Assembly (NCBI GenBank): GCA_030040035.1
Contig: JASHUJ010000031.1
Coordinates: 1 to 12,788, forward strand
Origin: Thermoplasmata archaeon
Lineage (GTDB): Archaea > Thermoplasmatota > Thermoplasmata > Lutacidiplasmatales > UBA184
Direction: 5' to 3'
Length of the DNA: 12,788 nucleotides
A model generated the notes under the pieces. That model did not search any database, was not told the origin of the DNA, and was given only the letters and a program-made list of their open reading frames with translations. Of this stretch, positions 1 through 6,500 are shown in pieces (the first letter of the stretch is position 1; the number at the start of each line of letters is the position of its first letter). The position numbers were made by a program, and so were the translations under genes.

Positions 1-2762
1 TGGGCGAGCGCCTCGCGGGCCCGCTTCGCCATCCGCTCGGCGTGCTCGACGAAGCCCCGGGTCGAGACGAACTCGGTCCGGGCCGCGTCGAGCAGCGCGG
101 CCGCCCCCATCGGGAGCGGGAGCGAGATCCGGCGCCGGGCCTCGCTGAGCGGGGCGAGGATCTTCTCGACGTTCACCCCCGCGGCGCGCGCGATGTCGAG
201 GTCACGATCGAGGGCCCGCAGGTTCTCCTCGAGGACCGGTCGGAGTACGGCGATCAACTCCTCGTGCAGCTGGGCGGCGCCCGTGCGCGTCGCGCCGGGC
301 GCCGCGGTCGGCTGCTCGGTCTTGAGCGCCCGCAGGCGGGTGTCGTACGCGTCCATCGGGAGCGAAAGGCGCCGGCCGTCCTCGATCAGCTGGGCGACCT
401 CGAGCAGGAGGCGGCTCGTCGCGATCCGCGCTTCCTCGGCGCCGAGCTGCTGGAGCACCTCGTCGATCCCGGCGCGGGCCGGGTCGAATTCGAGGTTCTG
501 GAACTGGAGGCGCGCGGTGCGCAGGGCATCGTGGTAGGGCGTGAGGTCGAGCCCGGACGAGCGCAGTCGGGCCAGGGCGTCCTGCGCCTGAGCGATCCCT
601 TCGAGGACGAGCTGGGCCGCCGCGCGGGCCCGTGCCGCGGACTCCTCGAGCTTGGATGCGCGTTGGTACGCCTCGAGGAAGCGGCCCGCGTGGGCCGCCG
701 ACTGCGCCTCGTCGAGCTGGGTGCGGAACCGGGCGAGGTCGAGACCCATCGTCTCGAGCTCGACGAGCGAGAGCTTGGCGTGGGAGACCGCCTCCTCGCC
801 CCGGACGAGCTGCTGCTGCTGGGCGCGCGTGCGGATCTCCTGGGAGGCCCGCGACGCCTTGACGAAATCGCCCATGTTGAAGATCTGCTGGACCTCGTCG
901 ATCTGACGCTGGATCTCGTCGCTCGGTCCGCCCATCGACTCGAGCACCCGGCCCTCGGCCTCGAGGGTCTCGACGAGCGCGGAGGCGTGCGCGGCGAACA
1001 CCGCGGCGAAGTCCCGCTCGGCGCGGCGCAGGCTCTCGATCGAGGCGTGCAGGTCCTCCTTGACGCGCAGGCTCACGTCGGCGTCCGCGAGGAGCCGTCG
1101 GACCGGCGCGGTAAGCGCCTCGTCCGAGATGTCGCCGAGGCCCTGCTCCATCTCCTGGACCCGCCGACCGACGTACGGGGCCGCCGCGGTCCGCAGCTCG
1201 ACCTCGGCCGCCGCGACCCGCTCGGCCCCGTCGGCGAGGTCCCCCTGATCGAGGCGCTCGCGCGCCTCCGCGAGGTGCTGCTCGATCTCGACCGACAGGA
1301 AACCGCGGTCGCGGGCGTAGTCCCGGAGCTTGTCGAGCTGCGCCGAGCGGCCCAGGAAGTACTGGAGGGCGTCCCGCCCGAGCCCCACGACGAAGTCGCG
1401 CAGTTGGGCCCGGGCCCCCGCCACGTCGCTGCGCTCGAGGGTCGCTCGGATGCGCGCGAGCGGCGCCTCGTACGCTTCGAGCGAGAACCCGGCCTTGCGG
1501 AACCGAGCGACCATCTCCTCGACGGCCTCGAACTCCTCGCGGGCGGCCTCGAGGTCCTCGGTGAGCTTCGTCACCCGGTCGAGGGCTTCCTGGCTCGCGG
1601 CGAACGCTTCGGAGTAGATCTTCAGCCGGGGCGCCTCCCGCGCCCGGTTCATCGCGGCGAAGACATCACTCGGGTCCCGTCCGAGGCGACGGGCCTCCGC
1701 GATGCGCGGCCGCACCTCGTCGAGCAGGCCCGCGATCACCGTCACCACCGGCTCCTCGGCGGACCGTCGGGCCTCGACAAAGATCGGGGCGACATCGAGC
1801 GCCGAGGCGGTCGCGATGCGGACCACCGCGTCCTCGATCGTTTGGCGCGCCGCCGCCGTGTCGACCCCGTACTCGGACGCCGAGGCGAGCGACGACTCGA
1901 GGGCCTCGAGGGCCTGCGCACATCGGACGCGCAGCGCCTCGCCGACCTCCTGGATCGCCTTTTCCATCGCCCCGACCGATTCCGGCCACGTCGTCGGATC
2001 CGGGTCGGCGCTCGCCGCCAACGCGGCCTCGAGCTGGGAGGTGGGGGCCCCGTGCTCCTTCGCCTGGGTCCCCAGCGTCGCGGCGGCCTCCCGAGCCTGT
2101 CGCCGGCGCTGGTCGGCCTCGGGCAGACCGTCGCGGAGCAAGCGATCGATCGCGTCGAGCGATCGGACGAGATCGCCTTCGTTCGCGAACTGGCTGGCCT
2201 CTCCGAGCAGGCGTTCGAAGACGGCCATTCGATCGGCGGAAAGACCGGCCCAGCGGGCGACCCGCTCCGCCCGCTCGCGCGCCTCAACGACGTACGCCCG
2301 CTCGGCGACGCGGAGCGTCTCTTCGGCTTTGACGAGGCGGGCGACGGGGCCCGTCCAGTTCCCGTCCGTCGGCGGTTGGGCCAGCGCCTCGAGCTCCGCC
2401 CCCACCTCGGCGGGGACGGCGATGCCGATCCCCGAGAGGCGGGCCAGCGACGCCCCGGTACGCCGCCGACGTTCCTCGAAGCTCGCCGGCACGCTCTTGG
2501 CCAGGTAGTCGGAGAGGGCCTTCGCTTGGGACTCGACGCCCTCCCAGTCGGAGCGCCGCTGGAGCTCGCGGACCCCTTGCAGGCGATCGGCGGCGCCGGT
2601 CGGCGCGATCGAGAGCGCCTCGAGATGCTCGAGCTGCTCCTCGACGTCCTTGAGGATCGTCTCCGCGGCCTGGCGCTGCTTCTTCAGCGCCTCCGCTTTC
2701 TCCTGGAGGATCCGTGTCAGGCGCGAGGTGGGGAGTGACCCGACACCTCCCGAACCGGTCGT
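1..2762 (-). CDS. Large tandem-repeat helical protein, partial (3' end beyond window)
   Basis: I do not recognise the family. The minus frame is open from 2822 to the left edge and the gene continues outside the window. The translation is rich in Glu, Ala, Leu, Arg and Gln, has G/C-ending codons throughout, and has no signal peptide or membrane helix in this part, so it is probably cytosolic. It contains at least 14 units of about 62 residues, each with a short Gly-x-Asp-x turn followed about 20 residues later by a Gly/Ser-Asp/Arg-Phe/Leu-x2-Ala motif. Examples are GLDLARF near 746 and GRFLEA near 686, and GFLSVEI near 1304. The start is unclear. There is no ATG, GTG or TTG in frame between the TGA at 2825-2823 and a GTG at 2492, which would cut off the first two units. 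I place the start at ACG 2762 because AGGAGG (2774-2769) lies six bases upstream. The frame is certain; the start is not. TPR-like or spectrin-like scaffold are alternatives. Confidence 0.8.
3..2612 (-). repeat. At least 14 protein-level tandem repeats of ~62 residues
   Basis: Marking each unit by the first residue of its turn motif (usually Gly), units begin at 2612, 2432, 2246, 2051, 1868, 1682, 1490, 1304, 1136, 932, 746, 554, 371 and 179. The steps are 60, 62, 65, 61, 62, 64, 62, 56, 68, 62, 64, 61 and 64 codons. Many units share the order turn, amphipathic helix, [GS][DR][FLV]xx[AG], second helix. The units at 932, 746, 1304 and 1490 have exactly 20 residues from the turn Gly to the second motif. 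DNA identity between units is low, so this is an old protein repeat and not a recent duplication. The alignment was made by eye; the weaker units (2612, 371) are less secure. Confidence 0.65.
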
Positions 2763-2768
2763 ACTCCG

Positions 2769-2774
2769 CCTCCT
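2769..2774 (-). promoter_or_regulatory. Shine-Dalgarno-like AGGAGG before a non-standard start
   Basis: On the minus strand AGGAGG is followed, after six bases, by an in-frame ACG (2762-2760) of the repeat protein. Spacing is ideal for initiation, but ACG is a very unusual start codon. A second purine stretch, GGGAGG, lies at 2751-2746, overlapping an out-of-frame GTG. Confidence 0.35.
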
Positions 2775-2838
2775 AGGTCGGGTCGTCCCGGCAATCGACG
2801 CCGGACGGCCCGGATACTGATTTCATGCCGGGTTCCCC

Positions 2839-2865
2839 ATATTATTTCCTTCCCTTCAGATAAAG
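2839..2865 (-). promoter_or_regulatory. Probable TATA region of the repeat-protein gene
   Basis: This AT-rich island in GC-rich surroundings contains CTTTATC (2865-2859) and AAATAATAT (2847-2839) on the minus strand. If the second is the TATA box, transcription would begin near 2815. That leaves a leader of about 50 bases before the AGGAGG/ACG site. It could alternatively lie in a read-through transcript from aIF5A, which ends at 2972. Confidence 0.45.
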
Positions 2866-2971
2866 CCCGGCGTACCCTCACGGCGAAGGGCTCCATATCC
2901 TTCACGCCGGAACGGCACGGCCGCGGGCCGTTGGTCGGGAGGCCGGGCCCCCGCCCCCAGTCGGGCGGAAT

Positions 2972-3358
2972 CTAGGTCCGGGTGATCTTCCGCCTTCCCA
3001 TCGCGTCGAGGTACTGGACCTCCGAGCCGGGGGCCACCTGGCCCTTCGTCTCGGCGTCGAGCGGGAGGCTAAACGTCTCGTAGGTCTCGAGGTCCATCAG
3101 CTGGATCTCCGTGTCGGTGAGCGAGAGGACTTGCGCCTGGCGCTTTCCGATCATCGGCACCTGGACCTTGTGCTTGACCGGGAAGACGACGCTCCGCTTC
3201 CCGCCGTCGAAGATCCCGACCGCGTCGATGCGTGCCTTCGCTTCGCCGTGCTTCCCCGGTTTCGACGTCTGGATGCTGAGGATCCGGCACGGTTCCTCGT
3301 CGATGAGCATGTAGCGGCCCTCCTTCAGCTCGCGGACCTCCTGCTGCGTCCAGGCCAT
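2972..3358 (-). CDS. Translation factor aIF5A (archaeal eIF5A/EF-P homologue)
   Basis: This 128-residue protein is full length for archaeal IF5A. In the family, a lysine in the loop TSKPGKHG is converted to hypusine or deoxyhypusine, and the factor helps ribosomes through poor peptide-bond substrates such as polyproline. Here the loop is residues 31-38, and Lys36 is the expected modified residue. Diagnostic blocks follow: KARIDAVGIFDG (41-52), the SH3-like N-terminal domain, then the OB-fold C-terminal domain with QLMDLETYETFSLP (86-99) and a closing GRRKI. After the modified loop this protein reads HGEAK where eukaryotes have HGHAK; archaeal members vary here. The frame is open far upstream, but ATG 3358 is chosen because homology begins there (MAWTQQEVRELKEG) and a TATA-like site lies about 40 bases upstream. 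The fusion gene at 3503 is divergent. Several proteins here are Pro-rich (8228-8887, 6749-7678), which fits a need for IF5A. Confidence 0.97.
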   Translation of the reverse strand: MAWTQQEVRELKEGRYMLIDEEPCRILSIQTSKPGKHGEAKARIDAVGIFDGGKRSVVFPVKHKVQVPMIGKRQAQVLSLTDTEIQLMDLETYETFSLPLDAETKGQVAPGSEVQYLDAMGRRKITRT

Positions 3359-3396
3359 CGATGCACCGTTCGAGGGAGCGGGAGTTCCCGAGCCCC

Positions 3397-3404
3397 ATAA
3401 GTAT
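3397..3404 (-). promoter_or_regulatory. TATA-like box for aIF5A
   Basis: On the minus strand ATACTTAT lies about 40 bases upstream of the aIF5A ATG, in an otherwise GC-rich region. It predicts a transcript start near 3375 and a leader of roughly 15-20 bases. Confidence 0.5.
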
Positions 3405-3447
3405 TGCCCGTCGCGCGCGGTCCTCGCCGGTCGCGCGGTGGGGGAGG

Positions 3448-3453
3448 GTTTAA
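3448..3453 (+). promoter_or_regulatory. TATA-like box for the IleRS-like fusion gene
   Basis: GTTTAA, within GGGTTTAACC, is the only AT-rich hexamer upstream of ATG 3503. It predicts a transcript start near 3475, about 27 bases before the start codon. With the aIF5A box 45 bases away on the other strand, it makes this a compact divergent promoter. Confidence 0.45.
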
Positions 3454-3502
3454 CCGTCCCGGCCGGCATGGATTCTCGGAACCACTGGACGATCCACCGA
3501 TC

Positions 3503-6500
3503 ATGGTCCCACCTGAACCCGAGTACGACCCCGCGTCCGTCGAGGAAGAGGCGCGGGGGATCTGGCGGACGCGGCAGATCCCGCCTCCGGGCGGCCAGAT
3601 CGGCCCCCGGGACGGACCCTTGGTCCTCCAGTTCGAGGGCACGTGCACCCCGGGCGACCTCGAGGCGATGGTCGCGCAGCGCGGGATCGCGGCCGACGTC
3701 GACGCCCGCTACCTGGCGCTCGCGGGCCGCAGCGCCCTGGGGACCCTCCGCCTGCAGGCCGTGGCGGCGGGGGCCCCGGTGCCCGCCGCGGCGACCTTGC
3801 TCGAGCGACTCGGAGTGTGGACCGGCGGCGACGGAACCCGTCCGTGGGATTCGGGCCCGCGCACGGCCCGGGTCCAGACCCTGGTCGGGCGGCTCGCTCA
3901 CCGGGGCCTCCTCGTCTCCCGGGATCTCCCCTTGCGCGCGTGCCCCACCTGCGGCGAACCGCGGAGCCCCGAGCGGATCGTTTACCAGGAGGAGGAAGGC
4001 GACGCGTACCTCGTGCGCTTTCCGGTCGCGTTGGACGGTCGAAGGGTCGACGCGCTCGTCTGGGTCGACGCACCGTGGCGACTGCTCGGTACGAGCGCGT
4101 TGCTGATCCAACCCGAGGCTCCCTACGTCATCGCGCGGCAGCGCCGCGGTGACGTGGAGGACCTCGTCCTCACGTCCCGCTCCTCGCTCGACCGGTTCCG
4201 CGAGTGGGTCCCTCGGGCGTCGTTCGAGATCGTCGAGGAGCATCCGGGCCGGTTCTTCGAGGGGAAGCCGTACGAGTACCCGCTGCGGCACGAGTTCCCG
4301 ACCGGCGGCGCCCTCGACCCCCCGAGCGGCACGATCCTCGCGGTGACCGACGTGACCGATACCGGGACCGGCATCGTCCCGCTCGTCCCGGGCCACGGCA
4401 GCACGGACGCCGAGATCGCCGCCCGGGCCGGCGTGGCGGGTTGGCCTCTCGTGACCCCCCACGGTCAGCTCGATCTGACGCTGATGCACAAGTACGCCGG
4501 CCTCGATCTCCCGACCGGGAGCGAGTTCATCCTCCGGGACCTCGGTGAGAGCGACGCGATCTTCGCGACGCTCCGGGTCCGACGGGGCGTGCCCCACTGC
4601 GCCGTGTGCGGTTCGGCGCTCCTGTGGATCCCCGGCCGCGCCTGGTGCCTCGAGCCGTCCCGCCTTCCCGAGGATCGGCGGGTGGAGTATGCCCGTCTCC
4701 TTCCTCGGGCCCCGCCGCTCGACAAGATCGAGGTCGCGCCCTGGCCGGTCAGTGCGTCGACCCATCGCGACGAGCCCGAGACGGTCGCGCTGCTCGAGTG
4801 CTCCCGGTGCGACCGGCTCGAGGCGCTCGACGGTCCGGTCGCCTGCCCGTGCGGGGCTCGGCGCTATCCGGTCCAGCGCCGGCTGGTCACCTCGGTCGCC
4901 GGTGCCCTCGCCGCCTGGGCCCGGCTCGATCCGTTCCCCGACGCGCCCGCGGTCCGGCTCTACGTGGGCGATCGCCGTCGGGTCCCGTCGCTCGTCCACC
5001 ATCTGATGGCGGCGGCGGCGCTCGAGCACGACCTCGGCGACGTCGGGCTATCGGTCCTCCCCACGATCACCGACGCCTCCCTCGCCGAGCTGGTCGCGGC
5101 GCACGGGGCCGACGCGGTCCGCTGCGCGTTCGTCCGATCCAGCGGCTCGCGACGTGCCTCGGCCTCGTTCGCCGACCGCTGCCGCGTGGAGCGCGGGCGG
5201 CTGTCCCGCCTCTGGGGCCTCGGCTTCGAACTCCTTGCCGCCACCGATGCGATCGCGCGCGCGAGCTTCGCGCAACCGATCGTCGGGTTCCTCGGCGAGC
5301 TCGAGCCCGAGGACCGTGCCTTCCTCGCGCGCTGGGAACGGGAGCGCGTGCGCGCGCTCGCCGAGTACGAGCGATACGACCCCGGCGCCGTCCATCGGCG
5401 TCTGGTACGCTTCCTGGAGACCGATCTCGCCACCTACCGGGAGTGGACGCGGGGCCGAATGGGCACCTCGAGCTCGGCCGTGTCGCGGCGCGCCGTCCTG
5501 AGGACGCTCGCTCACGTCCTGCGCGACATCGCGTGGGTGCTGGCGCCGATCGCGCCCCACACCTCGGAGTCGCTCGCCCGCCGGCTGGGCCCGGGCCGCG
5601 CGAGCCTCTTCGAAGGCACCCTCGCCGGGGCCGATCGCGGGCTCCTCAACGAGGAGCTCGTGGCCGGGTGGGACCGGTGGATGACCGTCCTGCGCGAGGT
5701 CGCAGACTTCCGGCGGGCGGCCCACCTCGCTCCTTCGGTCGTCATCCCGACCGTCGTGCTCGTCGCTCCGGACGACGACCTTGGGGACCGACTGCGGGCC
5801 GACGGACCGGTCCTCGAACGGCTGGGGCACGTGCGGCACATGGAGGTCGGATCCCCTCGGGCGCCCTGGACCGGCCGTCAAGGGAAGTACCAGCCGGTCG
5901 AGAGCGAGATCCAGCGCCTCTACCCGTCCCAATCGACCCAGATCTCCCATCTGCTGGCCCGGACGCCCCCGCGGGGCCTGAAGGGGGGCGCGAGCGAGAT
6001 CACCGTGGTCGTCCAGGGGCTTCACATCAAGATCCTCCCGTCGATGGTGGAATACGTCGAGACGCTGCCCCCGGGGTATCTGCCGCACCCGTGGACCTCG
6101 GGAGAGATGTACCTCGAGGTCCCGCACGAGGGGACTACGCCCACCCGAGTGCCCCCTCCGCTCTCCCGGGACGCCTTCTGGGTCGTCCGCCGCATCGAGC
6201 GACGGCTGGCGCGAGCTCCCCCGCTGCCGGACGGCTCCGATCGGATCGCCGTCGTCGCGGCCGCCGAACCGCTCGCGGGCGAGCTCCGCGCCCAGACCGA
6301 GACGATCGCGCGGTACCTCGGACTTCGGGAGCTTCGCGTCGTCGACGGCGCCGCCGAGACGCCGGCGGGCCGAATCGTCGGCCGGACGCATTCCGGTGCA
6401 GCCTGGTGGATCGACCTCCCGGGGGTCCCGCCCGAACCCGTCCGCGTGAAGCACCGTCAGGCTCGTCCGCGCTGCCGCCGAGTACCCGCGGTGTCCGACG

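Noticed and set aside
42..2738. Long plus-strand open frame of 898 codons
   Set aside because: It is the antisense shadow of the minus-strand repeat protein. Its product is a featureless Arg/Gly/Glu/Leu mixture with poor third-base GC, while the minus frame shows regular 62-residue repeats.
2717..2905. 62-codon minus-strand frame from ATG 2905
   Set aside because: It spans the TATA-like region and has Arg-rich composition. It is of interest only because it ends beside the repeat-protein frame, as noted under the start-codon finding.
3404..3502. TTG start at 3404 for the fusion gene
   Set aside because: It would place both TATA-like boxes inside or at the edge of the coding region and add Arg/Gly-rich residues without homology; ATG 3503 fits better.
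3359..5029. Upstream extension of the aIF5A frame to 685 residues
   Set aside because: IF5A homology begins at Met 3358. The extension is antisense to the synthetase-like gene and spans both promoters.
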